A stretch of DNA of 64,000 nucleotides from Candidatus Gallimonas merdae (GCA_904419525.1 CAJFRT010000003.1:1-64000); one strand, 5' to 3'. Shown: positions 15,644 to 25,378, counted from the first letter of the stretch. The notes: generated by a model not told the origin, from the sequence alone. Numbers and translations are program-made.

Positions 15644-17362
15644 TTACTTTTTCACGCTGTCAAGCAGCTGTTTGACGGAGGCCTTGGCCTCTGCCAGCGC
15701 CTTTTCGGCCGCCACCTCGGAAGCGGCCTTGACGGAATAGTAGATCTTCAGTTTCGGCTCCGTTCCGGACGGACGGACGCACACAAACGAGCCGCCCGCA
15801 AGTTCGTAGTACACGCAGTTGCACCTGGGAATGTTCAGCGGCTCCGTCCTGCCGTCCGACGTCCGGCGAAGGTCGGCGGAATAGTCGCGCACCGCTTCGA
15901 CCGCAAACGGCCCGAACGCCTTCACGTCGACCGTTTTGAGCGCATCGACGACCGCGTTCATCTCTTTCATCGCATTCAGGCCCGCATACTGAATGGATTC
16001 GTTCTTGTCGAGCACGTAGCCGTACTTTGCATAGATCTCGTTGAGTCTGCCCCAGACCGTCTTTCCGATATACGTATAATAGCAGACCATCTCCGCGCAC
16101 AGCATAGACGCAACCACGGCGTCCTTATCGCGGGCATGGGTACCGCGCAGATAGCCGCACGATTCCTCAAAGCCGAACACGAACGTGTGCGAGCCGTCCT
16201 TTTCCCATTCCTTGATCTTTTCGCCGATGAATTTGAACCCGACGGGCGTTTCAAAGAGCGCGACCCCGAAATCGGCGCAGATGGCCTTGGCCATGCCCGT
16301 GGTCACGAACGACTTGACGACCGCTGCATTGGCGGGCAGTGCGTTTTCCTCTTTCAGGCGGGTCAGGATATAGTCAAGTAGCAGGATCCCCACCTGATTG
16401 CCCGAAAGCGCCACGAATTCACCCTGATCGTTCTTGACGGCGACCCCGAGACGGTCGGAATCGGGGTCGGTCCCGAACACGACGTCCGCCTTGATCTGAT
16501 CGGCGAGCGCGATGCCCATCGAGAGCGTCTCCTTGAATTCGGGATTGGGGACCGCAACCGTGGAAAATTCGGTGTCCTTGGTCGTCTGTTCTTTGACGAC
16601 CGTCACGTTGATGCCCAACTCGCCGAGGATCCGCGTGACGGGAACATAGCCGGAGCCGTGCACGGGCGTGTAGACAAGTTTCAGATCCTTCCCGCATTTT
16701 TCAACCGCTTCTTTGGAAAGGGTGAGCTTTTTGAGTGCTTCGATGTAGGTGTCGTCCACTTCCTTGGGAACGGGAACGATGAGCGGGCTGTCCTCTTCCG
16801 CCGTCACGGAGAGATAGTCGGTGATCTTTTCGATGAACCCGACGACGATCTCCGTCGCTTCGGGCGACATCTGGGCGCCGTCCTCGCCGTACACCTTATA
16901 GCCGTTGTATTCCTTGGGATTGTGGGACGCCGTGATCATGATCCCCGCAACCGTTCCGAGACAGCGCACCGCATACGAAAGCATGGGAACGGGATGGACG
17001 TCATCGAACAGATATGCCTTGATCTTGTTTTTTGCAAGGACCCCGGCCGCTTTTTCCGCAAACAGGCGGGAGTTCCTGCGCGTATCGTACGAAATGACGA
17101 CGCCTTTCTTCTGTTCCTCCGCGGGAAGCGTCTTAATGTATTCGGCAAGCCCCTGCGTTGCGCGCATGACGGTGTAAACGTTCATCATGTTCATGCCGCA
17201 GCCGATGATGCCGCGCATGCCAGCCGTGCCGAATGCAAGTTCCCCGCCGAAGCGGTACTCCTTTTCCTTTTCGTCCCCGGCGATCGCCGCAAGTTCCGCC
17301 CTGTCCGCCTCCGCCAGACGGGGATCGGCAAGCCAAGCTTCGTAGATGCTCTGATAACTCAT
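15644..17362 (-). CDS. Phosphoglucomutase/phosphomannomutase (PgcA-type)
   Basis: Alpha-D-phosphohexomutase of 572 aa interconverting hexose-1- and hexose-6-phosphate. The four signatures are in order: phosphoserine loop TASHNPKEYNGYK, metal loop GTDPDSDRLG, sugar loop GFEESCGYL, and phosphate-binding RPSGTEPKLKIYY. Start ATG 17362 has GAAGGAGTGG upstream; the longer track start has none. It would link GlgP product to glycolysis. A paralogue sits in the polysaccharide operon (30.6 kb). It lies 61 bp behind two membrane-protein genes and may be cotranscribed with them. Confidence 0.93.
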   Translation of the reverse strand: MSYQSIYEAWLADPRLAEADRAELAAIAGDEKEKEYRFGGELAFGTAGMRGIIGCGMNMMNVYTVMRATQGLAEYIKTLPAEEQKKGVVISYDTRRNSRLFAEKAAGVLAKNKIKAYLFDDVHPVPMLSYAVRCLGTVAGIMITASHNPKEYNGYKVYGEDGAQMSPEATEIVVGFIEKITDYLSVTAEEDSPLIVPVPKEVDDTYIEALKKLTLSKEAVEKCGKDLKLVYTPVHGSGYVPVTRILGELGINVTVVKEQTTKDTEFSTVAVPNPEFKETLSMGIALADQIKADVVFGTDPDSDRLGVAVKNDQGEFVALSGNQVGILLLDYILTRLKEENALPANAAVVKSFVTTGMAKAICADFGVALFETPVGFKFIGEKIKEWEKDGSHTFVFGFEESCGYLRGTHARDKDAVVASMLCAEMVCYYTYIGKTVWGRLNEIYAKYGYVLDKNESIQYAGLNAMKEMNAVVDALKTVDVKAFGPFAVEAVRDYSADLRRTSDGRTEPLNIPRCNCVYYELAGGSFVCVRPSGTEPKLKIYYSVKAASEVAAEKALAEAKASVKQLLDSVKK

Positions 17363-17388
17363 ATCTTCCACTCCTTCATTTATGCTTT

Positions 17389-17412
17389 CGGCGCGCCGTT
17401 TCCCGCGCGCCG
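17389..17412. repeat. Intercistronic GC hairpin before the phosphohexomutase
   Basis: CGGCGCGC and GCGCGCCG, 8-bp perfect arms around an 8-nt loop, without a T-run. It sits between the membrane-protein gene and the mutase and could stabilise or process the mRNA. Confidence 0.5.
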
Positions 17413-17423
17413 CAAATGCCGGT

Positions 17424-18458
17424 TTAATTTTCCTCTTCAGAATGGCTGTCTTCCGACGGCGCATTGATCTTTCTGTTCAGTTCTTCCAGGCTGTCTTCGC
17501 CCGTATCGATATCCTGCGCGGGCACACCCTCCGCCCCTGCGATATTGTGCACGGAAATGAAGTACTTCTTTCCGCTGTCCTCATAGAAATGGACGCACTG
17601 CAGAGCCAGCAGGTACAGAAAGCTGAGCGGGATCGTCATGAGCAGCGCGCTTCCGATGGTCGCAAGCCCGAACAGCACATTGATGACCACGATGAGATAG
17701 TTGGCCGTCAGATAGCTTGCAAACCGCTTCCAGAAGGGGCTCTTGCTGCGAAGAGAGGCCCCCAGCCCCTTTGCAACGCTCGTCGTTCCCGTCAGCACGG
17801 ACGGGATCCACGCGGAAATAAGGGTCATTTTGAGCGATTGCAGACAGATAAAGACGGCTATCGTCAGAGAGAGCGCAAGCAAAATCGTCAGAAATCCCCA
17901 TGTGGGCAGGAAGGACGGCAGGTAGAAGAACAGGAACCAGCACGCCACGAGCGATACCGCGTCATAGACGAACGAAACGGGAACGTAAATGACCTCATAC
18001 AGCGCGGCACTGCCCAGATTTTTGAAGAACGCTGCCGAAAAACTTGTACGCGCAAAGGACCCCATGCGGTCGTTCATGATGCGTGCCGCCGTAAAGTGGC
18101 AGAGGCCGTTCAGGAACCGGGACAGCAGATACATGAGGCACAGACCGACGACCGCGCCGGCGATCGCTCCGCCGTTTTCGACGATCAGCCGCCAAAGATC
18201 GGAGAGCGCCTCGCTGAAATCGGACTGAAAGGTCTCCAGCCGGGCCGAGTCCCCGCCGAAGAGCGAACGGAAGAACTCTCCCGTCAGATCCTTGACCGTC
18301 TGAAGCTCCGCGCTGGTCACAATGACGCTCAGCGAAAGCTGCAAAATGACGTAGATCAGGCTGAAGATCAGGATCCCGACGATCAGCCTGTACAAGAGCA
18401 TTTTGAATGCGCTTGAAAAATTGTCAATGGTGATATGGACGGCGTTTCTAAAACGCAT
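17424..18458 (-). CDS. Multi-pass membrane protein of unknown function, 344 aa
   Basis: No family recognised. About five to six hydrophobic segments (near 22-48, 95-120, 150-185, 190-215 and 250-290) and an acidic cytoplasmic-looking C-terminal tail of about 50 residues rich in Glu and Ser. It follows the 273-aa membrane protein with almost no gap. The two are similar in topology and may form one complex. An uncharacterised DUF family in Clostridia seems likely. Confidence 0.8.
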   Translation of the reverse strand: MRFRNAVHITIDNFSSAFKMLLYRLIVGILIFSLIYVILQLSLSVIVTSAELQTVKDLTGEFFRSLFGGDSARLETFQSDFSEALSDLWRLIVENGGAIAGAVVGLCLMYLLSRFLNGLCHFTAARIMNDRMGSFARTSFSAAFFKNLGSAALYEVIYVPVSFVYDAVSLVACWFLFFYLPSFLPTWGFLTILLALSLTIAVFICLQSLKMTLISAWIPSVLTGTTSVAKGLGASLRSKSPFWKRFASYLTANYLIVVINVLFGLATIGSALLMTIPLSFLYLLALQCVHFYEDSGKKYFISVHNIAGAEGVPAQDIDTGEDSLEELNRKINAPSEDSHSEEEN

Positions 18459-18459
18459 C

Positions 18460-19281
18460 TCAGACCTCCCACTTGTGACGGAGTAGATCCTCTCTGTCGA
18501 GTTTGTCCGTCTCGAAATAGACCGCCTCCATGCGGACGCAGAAATTCAGAAACAGCAGCGCAAACGCCGCAACACCGACGATATAGAACACCGCAGCCGG
18601 GAGAAAGGCACAGCCACAAAGCAGAACAAACAGCGCGGTCAGGGAAATCGCAAACGAGACAAGCACCTTGCCGCGGACCCCCACCATCAGACGGTAGGAA
18701 TAGAGGAACGCCTCAAAGAACCGGAATCCGGTCATCTGCCTGCAGGGCAGCCAGAGATAGAGGATCGTCGACAGATAGATGAGTACGAATGCGAAGATGA
18801 CGATAAATATGACATCTGCCGCATAGACCGTCGCCGTGGCGGAAATTTCCGATACGGCAAACATCACCGCGGACAGAACCACCGCCCAGGCTTCATAGAT
18901 GGCGAGATAGACCAGCACGGCAAAGACGACGGACGGAAGATTGTTTACAAACTGTGCGCCGATCCCGCTCAGCGTCCGCTTTCCAAGCCGCATATGCTTT
19001 TCGACAAACGCCAGCAGAAGCGCCATAAAGAAGATCACGGAAATGACGGCCAGAATGCTGTACACCAGTCCCAGCCAGCTGTCCACGCGGATAAAGCTCC
19101 AGGCATGGAAGAGTTCCAGAAATTCCGCGCGCGGATCGCCCGCAAAGAAATCGCTCCACACCGACCGGACGCACTGATAGTCGAGCGAGAGCGACATGAA
19201 CACTGCCGGCACCACGGCAAACGGCAGCAAAAACCAGATATTTTTGAAGATATATTTCCAACTACCGAATACCGTACGCAT
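18460..19281 (-). CDS. Multi-pass membrane protein of unknown function, 273 aa
   Basis: No family recognised. Six or so predicted transmembrane segments and few polar loops. It begins MRTVFGSWKYIFKN, and AAGGAG precedes the ATG. First gene of an operon with the 344-aa membrane protein and possibly the phosphohexomutase. It carries no catalytic motif that I can see. A transporter-like or membrane-organising role is possible but not supported. Confidence 0.8.
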   Translation of the reverse strand: MRTVFGSWKYIFKNIWFLLPFAVVPAVFMSLSLDYQCVRSVWSDFFAGDPRAEFLELFHAWSFIRVDSWLGLVYSILAVISVIFFMALLLAFVEKHMRLGKRTLSGIGAQFVNNLPSVVFAVLVYLAIYEAWAVVLSAVMFAVSEISATATVYAADVIFIVIFAFVLIYLSTILYLWLPCRQMTGFRFFEAFLYSYRLMVGVRGKVLVSFAISLTALFVLLCGCAFLPAAVFYIVGVAAFALLFLNFCVRMEAVYFETDKLDREDLLRHKWEV

Positions 19282-19298
19282 AGCAACTCCTTGCGACT

Positions 19299-19327
19299 AT
19301 TATATAACAAATCCCGCGCCGTGTAAA
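19299..19327 (-). promoter_or_regulatory. Promoter of the membrane-protein pair
   Basis: Minus strand TTTACA, 17-bp spacer, TATAAT, just upstream of the 273-aa gene. Confidence 0.8.
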
Positions 19328-19366
19328 GAGTTTTTTGAAAAAAGCACGGAGCGGCAATGTCGAATT

Positions 19367-21028
19367 TTATGTTTGCGGAGGAATTACGGAGCTTTTCTCG
19401 GCAGCCGGCGCCACCCCTTCCGCCCCACCGTCGGAGCGCTCCCCGTCCGCAGACGCCGGTCCGGACTGCGACGCATCCTCCTCCGCAACGGTATCGGACT
19501 GTGCCTGCGCGTCTGCAACCGCCGCCTCCTGTTCTGCCAATGAGGAATCATTTTCCACTGCCACTTTCTCACGCTTAAATAACTTTCCGATCTTTCCGAA
19601 CATTTTTTTTAGCAATTCCAAGAACAATTCGTCCCGTAAGATAAGCAACATAAGAAAATAAACAACCACACCTATCGCGATCAACGCAATCAAGCCAATA
19701 ACGTTTACCGGCATCACCTTTTTTATAAAAAATAACGGAACAAACATAATGATGGCCGCGATCCAATATTTTACCGACGTCTTGAATATAGGTGAAATCG
19801 CAAACAATTTTTTCTTCCATACATACAAAAATCCGGCAAGCATCACAACAAATTCTCCAATCACGGATGCGATGCATGCTCCTATAGCTTGAAACAGTGG
19901 AATCAAAACCGCATTTAGCGCGCAGTTTACAACAGCCCCTATGATCACTATTACTGTAAACACATTCTGGCGATTTGTCGGCACAAGATATTGGGAATTT
20001 GTAATGGAATTGAGCCCAATAAAAATTGTCAGCAGGCTAAAAATGCATAACAGCGGAATACATTTTTCATATCCAGAGCCAAAAAACACAGGAACAAAGA
20101 CATCGGATATGACGATCAGTCCGAACGCCATCGGAACCCCAGCCAGCATAATACATCGATATAGTTTATATATATAAAATTTTACCGCCTCATCGTCACC
20201 CTGCTTAAATTTTTGTGCAATACGCGGCATTACGACTGTACCAAGCGAACTTACTACAGAAAGCGCCATTTTTACTACTTTTTCCGCCTGTTCGTAATAA
20301 CCGTTCTCTGCAGAGCCCTCTGTCAGCCAGCCGATCATCGACTTATCGAGCACAGTATAAATTTGTACTGCCACAGAAGGGATAAACAACTGCAAAACAT
20401 CTTTTATATCTCTGAATGGTCTGATCCTTTTCACTTTTACCAAATACTTTGGCAAATACAGCCATAGAGAAAGATTGGCTCCGACTATAAAAATTACAGA
20501 AAAAAACACATATAGATTCAAATCATCCGCAGTTTTGACAAAAAGAAATATGCATACAATATTAGCAATACGGAAAAATATGCTGCTTAAAGATATCTTA
20601 CCGAATTCCTCCATCCCTTGAAAAAACCAAGAAATGTCTACGATCGTTCCAAGAAGCTGTATCCCGAAAATTAATGCAACGATCGCATTATCCGGAACGA
20701 GCACAAACACATAAAGGATATAAAACAACGCCGACACGACTGTGGTGATCAACCGAACCAGAAAAATTTCCCAAAATTGTCGACTTCTTGCTTCCGCCTC
20801 CGTCTGTAAAGTTCCAATCGCTTTCTGTCCGAAGGTAGCAGTCCCCAAGACTGCCACCAAAGTAAAATAAGAAACGATTGAAGCAGAATAACTCTGAATT
20901 CCAATTCCAGTCGGTTGAAGAACGCGAGAAACATATGGCGTTACAATCAGCGGCGCCACAACCAAAAGAATTTGATATATTAAGTTGTAAATATAGTTCT
21001 TTTTTATGCTTTTCGGTTTTTCTGCCAT
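19367..21028 (-). CDS. wzx: Polysaccharide flippase (Wzx/RfbX family)
   Basis: Translocates lipid-linked oligosaccharide repeat units across the membrane. 553 aa with about 12-14 membrane segments. The N-terminus NYIYNLIYQILLVVAPLIV is typical of RfbX-type flippases. The last 65 or so residues form an Ala/Ser/Glu/Asp-rich, probably disordered tail. The core is AT-rich while the tail codons are GC-rich like the host, with the switch near 19570. Last gene of the operon; no clear terminator is seen behind it. Confidence 0.9.
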   Translation of the reverse strand: MAEKPKSIKKNYIYNLIYQILLVVAPLIVTPYVSRVLQPTGIGIQSYSASIVSYFTLVAVLGTATFGQKAIGTLQTEAEARSRQFWEIFLVRLITTVVSALFYILYVFVLVPDNAIVALIFGIQLLGTIVDISWFFQGMEEFGKISLSSIFFRIANIVCIFLFVKTADDLNLYVFFSVIFIVGANLSLWLYLPKYLVKVKRIRPFRDIKDVLQLFIPSVAVQIYTVLDKSMIGWLTEGSAENGYYEQAEKVVKMALSVVSSLGTVVMPRIAQKFKQGDDEAVKFYIYKLYRCIMLAGVPMAFGLIVISDVFVPVFFGSGYEKCIPLLCIFSLLTIFIGLNSITNSQYLVPTNRQNVFTVIVIIGAVVNCALNAVLIPLFQAIGACIASVIGEFVVMLAGFLYVWKKKLFAISPIFKTSVKYWIAAIIMFVPLFFIKKVMPVNVIGLIALIAIGVVVYFLMLLILRDELFLELLKKMFGKIGKLFKREKVAVENDSSLAEQEAAVADAQAQSDTVAEEDASQSGPASADGERSDGGAEGVAPAAEKSSVIPPQT

Positions 21029-21032
21029 TTGG

Positions 21033-22067
21033 CTATTCTTCCTGCATCAAAAAAATGCTTCTTATTTGCTCTTTAAAATTCTGTTCAAGATTATCAATTT
21101 TATTTCTAAAATGAGCAAACTCACCAATTAAATCATCATAATGCAATAACATATCTCGAATCCTATCGGCTATTGCATCGACATTCTCAAAATCACCAAT
21201 CTTAAACGCTCCAGGTATGGCAACATCAAAATCATTCTCTGCTGCATTACGCCGTCCGACCAACAAACAGGTACCATTGTAAACACTTTCTTTTGGAATA
21301 CGCTCAGGCCCGCCAAACTGACCAAAGTCGATATACAATTTGCTTTTACGATATATCTCTATCAATTCAACCGGAGTATATCCTTTCAAAGGCTGAAACT
21401 GTATATCTGTTCTTTCCAGTAGTTTTCGCATAACTTCTGAAGGCTTTGAAGGATTATAAAGAACAATATCTCCCCTCCCGCAAGAAGTCAAATTTTTTGC
21501 AGGCCCCTCCCGAAGAAAATCCATGCTGATTGGTTCCACAAGCATCACAGCATCTGAAACTTTTAAGTCGGAAACCACGTGTTGATATGCGTATTCAGAT
21601 CCACAACAATATAAAACATTCTTTTGCTTTCTGCGTGAAAATATCTGGAGCCGAAATTTTCTTTCCGGGTCGAAAATAAAACAATTAAAAAATCGTTTTA
21701 CAATATTTTTGCAACCAATTAAAAGACGATCCTTTACAGAAATATCATAATAGCCCCAACTTAAAAACCAAACGCATTTTTGAATAGAATGATATACTTG
21801 TAAAATTCCTATGCTCACTTCCGGAACAATAAGAACGTTTCGTTTGTCATCTGTGACTTGCTGAAAAGATACAACCTTGGGCTCATATTCCATATATCTT
21901 TCCGGTGGATTAAGATTCCCGGAAAATTCATATACAAGATATGCCTGATAGCCTTCTTGTTCCATATAAAACCGAAGTTGGTGCAATGCCTCCGGCCCCC
22001 CTGTCACAAGTCCATTTGGACAAAAAATGAATATTTTTGAATCTTTATTTATTCGAATAGAATTCAT
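21033..22067 (-). CDS. Glycosyltransferase-like protein (GT-B fold, putative)
   Basis: 344 aa, strongly AT-rich. The N-terminus IFIFCPNGLVTGGPEALHQL and the C-terminal segment YIDFGQFGGPERIPKESVYNG resemble donor-binding parts of GT-B glycosyltransferases. The E of RIPKE may take the place of the family's first catalytic-site Glu. No standard GT4 EX7E motif is seen. It lies 4 bp upstream of wzx. Function is inferred mainly from its place in the locus; sugar and linkage are unknown. Confidence 0.68.
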   Translation of the reverse strand: MNSIRINKDSKIFIFCPNGLVTGGPEALHQLRFYMEQEGYQAYLVYEFSGNLNPPERYMEYEPKVVSFQQVTDDKRNVLIVPEVSIGILQVYHSIQKCVWFLSWGYYDISVKDRLLIGCKNIVKRFFNCFIFDPERKFRLQIFSRRKQKNVLYCCGSEYAYQHVVSDLKVSDAVMLVEPISMDFLREGPAKNLTSCGRGDIVLYNPSKPSEVMRKLLERTDIQFQPLKGYTPVELIEIYRKSKLYIDFGQFGGPERIPKESVYNGTCLLVGRRNAAENDFDVAIPGAFKIGDFENVDAIADRIRDMLLHYDDLIGEFAHFRNKIDNLEQNFKEQIRSIFLMQEE

Positions 22068-22076
22068 AAATTTAGT

Positions 22077-23099
22077 TTATTTCTGTATTGTATAGTTTTT
22101 TTCCATAAAGCGCAGATATTCACCCGAAATAATATTTGCCAGCCAGTCCTGGTGATCGAGATTCCATTGAATGGTCGGCCCGATGCCCGTTTCAAAGGTA
22201 AACTTGGGTTTCCAGCCGAGTTCCATCATGATCTTGGTCGGATCCATCGCATAGCGCAGGTCATGCCCCGCACGGTCTTTTACAAATGTGATCAGCGTTT
22301 CGGGTTTTCCGAGTTCACGCAAAATACACTTCACGACTTCAAGATTGCTCCGCTCGTTGTGCCCGCCGATATTGTAAACCTCTCCGTCGCGGCCTTTGCG
22401 GACAATGAGATCAATCGCCGTACAATGATCGTACACATGCAGCCAGTCGCGGACATTCGCCCCGTTCCCGTAGACGGGGATGGGCTCGTCCGCCAACGCC
22501 TTTTTGATGACGAGCGGAATGAGCTTTTCGGGAAAATGATAGGGTCCGTAATTGTTGGAACAGCGGCTGATGGTAACGGGCAATCCGAACGTGCGGTGAT
22601 ACGCCATGACCAGAAGATCCGCCCCCGCCTTGGACGCGCTGTACGGACTGGACGTGTGAATGGGTGTTTCTTCCGTAAAAAAGAGATCGGGCCTGTCAAG
22701 CGGAAGATCGCCGTACACCTCATCAGTGGACACCTGGTGATAGCGGCGGATACCGTATTTGCGGCAGGCGTCCATCAACGTCTGCGTTCCGAGGATATTG
22801 GTTTCCAGGAAAATACGCGGATTTTCGATGGAACGGTCAACATGGCTCTCCGCCGCAAAATTGACCACATAATCAAATTTTTCCGCTTCAAAGAGCGAAA
22901 ACACGAGCTCGCGATCGCAGATATTTCCGTGCACGAACTTGAAATTCGGCTTATCAAGAATGGGCGCAAGCGTCTCCAGATTGCCCGCATAAGTGAGCGC
23001 ATCGAGGCAGACGAACTCTTCTTCCGGGTAACTGTTTACCATATAATGGCAGAAATTTCCGCCGATAAATCCGGCACCGCCGGTCACAAGATATTTCAT
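22077..23099 (-). CDS. rfbB: dTDP-glucose 4,6-dehydratase
   Basis: Extended SDR enzyme of 340 aa, second step of dTDP-L-rhamnose synthesis. The NAD motif is TGGAGFIGGNF at residues 7-17, the active-site Thr-Asp-Glu lies in VSTDEVYGDL, and YSASKAGAD has the catalytic Tyr and Lys. Its start overlaps the stop of the glycosyltransferase upstream (ATGA). It completes the set with rfbA, rfbC and rfbD, which are separated by two glycosyltransferase genes. Confidence 0.95.
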   Translation of the reverse strand: MKYLVTGGAGFIGGNFCHYMVNSYPEEEFVCLDALTYAGNLETLAPILDKPNFKFVHGNICDRELVFSLFEAEKFDYVVNFAAESHVDRSIENPRIFLETNILGTQTLMDACRKYGIRRYHQVSTDEVYGDLPLDRPDLFFTEETPIHTSSPYSASKAGADLLVMAYHRTFGLPVTISRCSNNYGPYHFPEKLIPLVIKKALADEPIPVYGNGANVRDWLHVYDHCTAIDLIVRKGRDGEVYNIGGHNERSNLEVVKCILRELGKPETLITFVKDRAGHDLRYAMDPTKIMMELGWKPKFTFETGIGPTIQWNLDHQDWLANIISGEYLRFMEKNYTIQK

Positions 23100-23923
23100 G
23101 TCATCTCCTCCAATTTTCCAAGTTTCTTTTGCTTTGCGTGGCGGATCCCGAGACGGATCATTGCCAGTTTCTGTTTTTTATTCTTTTCAAAGAAAAGGAT
23201 CTTGATATATTGTTTTTTATCCGACCGGCGGATTTCTCTGTAAAACTTTCTGTCTTCCCGGAACAAAACATAATTGTTGCGGAAACGATAATAACAGCGC
23301 ACAGGGCTGTGATTCAACAGCGTAATCTTTCGGAAAAGCAGATTTTTGCGAACGGGCGCACCCACCGTATGCGTTAGAGAGATCTCATTGATGTAGGCGA
23401 TTTTTTTGCCGATGAGATAGAACTGGTGATCGATCTCGAAATCGACCGAATCGATGAACAGTTCCTCACGGAATCCGTCTGTCTGTCTGTAATTTCTGAC
23501 GTTGACGAAATTCCCCGAAGTCAGAAGAAATCTGACTTCAACCAAACCGGGCGCGCCCACGTGGTTGACATTCAGTCCGATAATACCATAATCATCGATA
23601 TCCTCCCGCGCGAGATATTTCCAGATGTCCTCCATGCGCTCCGTTGGAAAAATGCTGTCCTGATCCATCGTCAGACAGAAATCCGCGCCGTCCTCTATCG
23701 CCTGTTCCAACCCCACGCGCAGCGCCTTGGCAATCCCCTGATTGCCGTTCATAGGAATGAGTACGGCATTGGACGCACGCTCAAACCGCTGCAAAAGCGC
23801 AGCGTTGACGCTGTCAGAATTGTCAAGCACATACAACTTGTGTAAGAGCGGCGCATATTTCAGAATATTTTCGACGTTCTCCTCCGTGGGTTGGTACAAC
23901 ACCACGACCCCATCAATCTTCAT
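23096..23923 (-). CDS. Family 2 glycosyltransferase (rhamnosyltransferase-like)
   Basis: 275 aa. Starts MKIDGVVVLYQPTEENVENIL, a typical GT2 N-terminus. The DXD-equivalent is in CLTMDQDSIFP, and the fold continues through GLNVNHVGAPG. ATG 23923 is preceded by GAGAGG; the longer track start at 23947 would overlap rfbD. MDQDSIF is often seen in rhamnosyltransferases of the RfbF/RhlC type, which fits the neighbouring dTDP-rhamnose genes. The basic C-terminus is probably membrane-peripheral. Confidence 0.88.
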   Translation of the reverse strand: MKIDGVVVLYQPTEENVENILKYAPLLHKLYVLDNSDSVNAALLQRFERASNAVLIPMNGNQGIAKALRVGLEQAIEDGADFCLTMDQDSIFPTERMEDIWKYLAREDIDDYGIIGLNVNHVGAPGLVEVRFLLTSGNFVNVRNYRQTDGFREELFIDSVDFEIDHQFYLIGKKIAYINEISLTHTVGAPVRKNLLFRKITLLNHSPVRCYYRFRNNYVLFREDRKFYREIRRSDKKQYIKILFFEKNKKQKLAMIRLGIRHAKQKKLGKLEEMT

Positions 23924-23933
23924 ACAAATCCTC

Positions 23934-24797
23934 TCAAAGTTCCGCAAGAAAACGTTTCAATGCATCTTTCCAGTCAGGAAGAAAATCAAATCCGTTTTCA
24001 GCAAGTTTCTTTTGATTCATCACCGAATTTTTCGGGCGGCGAGCCTGCTGCGGCACCATGCGCAGATATTCCTGCGTTGTGACAGGCACGACCTTCACAG
24101 CCCTGCCCGCCTGACGGAAGATCTCACAGGCAAACTCATACCAGCTGCATGTCCCCGTATTGGTTGCGTGATAGGTGCCGTAGTGCTGCGTTCCGATCAC
24201 ATTGCACAAAAGGACGGCAAGGTCTGCAGTGTAGGTCGGCGAACCGATCTGATCACACACGACACTGAGAGTATCGCGCGTTTCAGAAAGCCGGAGCATC
24301 GTCTTTACAAAATTGTTCCCGTGTGCACCGAACACCCAGGAAATGCGCACGATATAATGTTGCGCAGTGGCCGCGCGCACAAACTGTTCGCCGAGTTCCT
24401 TGCTCTCCCCGTAAACAGAAACGGGGCATACCCCGTCTTCCGGAAGGTACTCCCCCTTCTTTTCACCGTCGAACACATAATCCGTGGAAATATAGAGAAA
24501 CCGGGCGCCGATTTCCGCCGCCGCCTCCGCAAGATATTTTGTGCCGTATGCATTGACGCGCATGCAGGTATCGCGCTCGCCCTCCGCACGGTCGACAGCC
24601 GTATAGGCGGCACAGTGAATGACAGCGTCCGGACGGTACGCCTGCAGATATTCGTGTACGGCGCCCTCATCTGTAATATCCAGGTCGGCAATGTCGATGC
24701 CGCGATAGTCGCGCTCCGCCGTATATCCGATCGCCGCCAGGCGGCGGCAGACATCATAGCCGAGCTGTCCGTTGGCACCCGTCACAAGAATCTTCAT
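23934..24797 (-). CDS. rfbD: dTDP-4-dehydrorhamnose reductase
   Basis: 287-aa SDR, last step of dTDP-L-rhamnose synthesis. Cofactor motif TGANGQLGYDV at residues 6-16, STDYVFDG near 105, YGESKELGE with the catalytic Tyr and Lys, and the C-terminal RPKNSVMNQKKL typical of RmlD. The start overlaps the end of rfbC by 4 bp. Confidence 0.95.
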   Translation of the reverse strand: MKILVTGANGQLGYDVCRRLAAIGYTAERDYRGIDIADLDITDEGAVHEYLQAYRPDAVIHCAAYTAVDRAEGERDTCMRVNAYGTKYLAEAAAEIGARFLYISTDYVFDGEKKGEYLPEDGVCPVSVYGESKELGEQFVRAATAQHYIVRISWVFGAHGNNFVKTMLRLSETRDTLSVVCDQIGSPTYTADLAVLLCNVIGTQHYGTYHATNTGTCSWYEFACEIFRQAGRAVKVVPVTTQEYLRMVPQQARRPKNSVMNQKKLAENGFDFLPDWKDALKRFLAEL

Positions 24798-25360
24798 ACA
24801 TCACCGCCGTATGTGAACGCCACATCGCTTTCGGCAAGCAGCGGCGCATTTTTGTCCTTATCCGAAAGGACAGGCTCCCGCACGCCCCAATCGATGCCGA
24901 ATACGGGATCATCATACCGGACGCTGCGGTCGGCGGGCTTATTATAATAAGCGTCCACCTTATACTGCACTTCCACATCGTCCGACAACGTCACGAAGCC
25001 GTGCAGAAAGCCCTTGGGAATGAAGAGCTGGCACTTATTCTGCGCCGAAAGAAGCACTTTGATATGCTTTCCGAAGCTCGGCGATCCCTTTCGGATATCT
25101 ACAATGACGTCCTCGATCTCACCGCGCGTACAGCGGATAAGTTTGGTCTGGGCATAGGGCGAAATCTGGCAATGCAGCCCGCGCACAATGCCTTTTTGAG
25201 CACTGTAGCTGTGATTATCCTGAATGAAAACAGGAACGGCAATGCCCGCCGCCTTGAGCTTTTCCTCGTTGTACGATTCCATGAACCAACCGCGGTTATC
25301 GCCGAATACCTGCGGTTCAAGAATATATGCACCTTCCAGCTCTGTTTTGATAATAGTCAT
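24794..25360 (-). CDS. rfbC: dTDP-4-dehydrorhamnose 3,5-epimerase
   Basis: 188-aa cupin-type epimerase, third step of dTDP-L-rhamnose synthesis. Family signatures are FGDNRGWFMESYNEEKL, FIQDNHSYSAQKGIVRGLHCQ with the catalytic His, and PKGFLHGFVTLSDD. Overlaps rfbD by 4 bp. Confidence 0.96.
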   Translation of the reverse strand: MTIIKTELEGAYILEPQVFGDNRGWFMESYNEEKLKAAGIAVPVFIQDNHSYSAQKGIVRGLHCQISPYAQTKLIRCTRGEIEDVIVDIRKGSPSFGKHIKVLLSAQNKCQLFIPKGFLHGFVTLSDDVEVQYKVDAYYNKPADRSVRYDDPVFGIDWGVREPVLSDKDKNAPLLAESDVAFTYGGDV

Positions 25361-25378
25361 CTATCTCTCCGTTATAGT

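Noticed and set aside
15440-16381. 313-aa plus-strand ORF opposite the hexomutase
   Set aside because: Antisense shadow of conserved phosphohexomutase motifs; it also starts inside the promoter region of the opposite operon.
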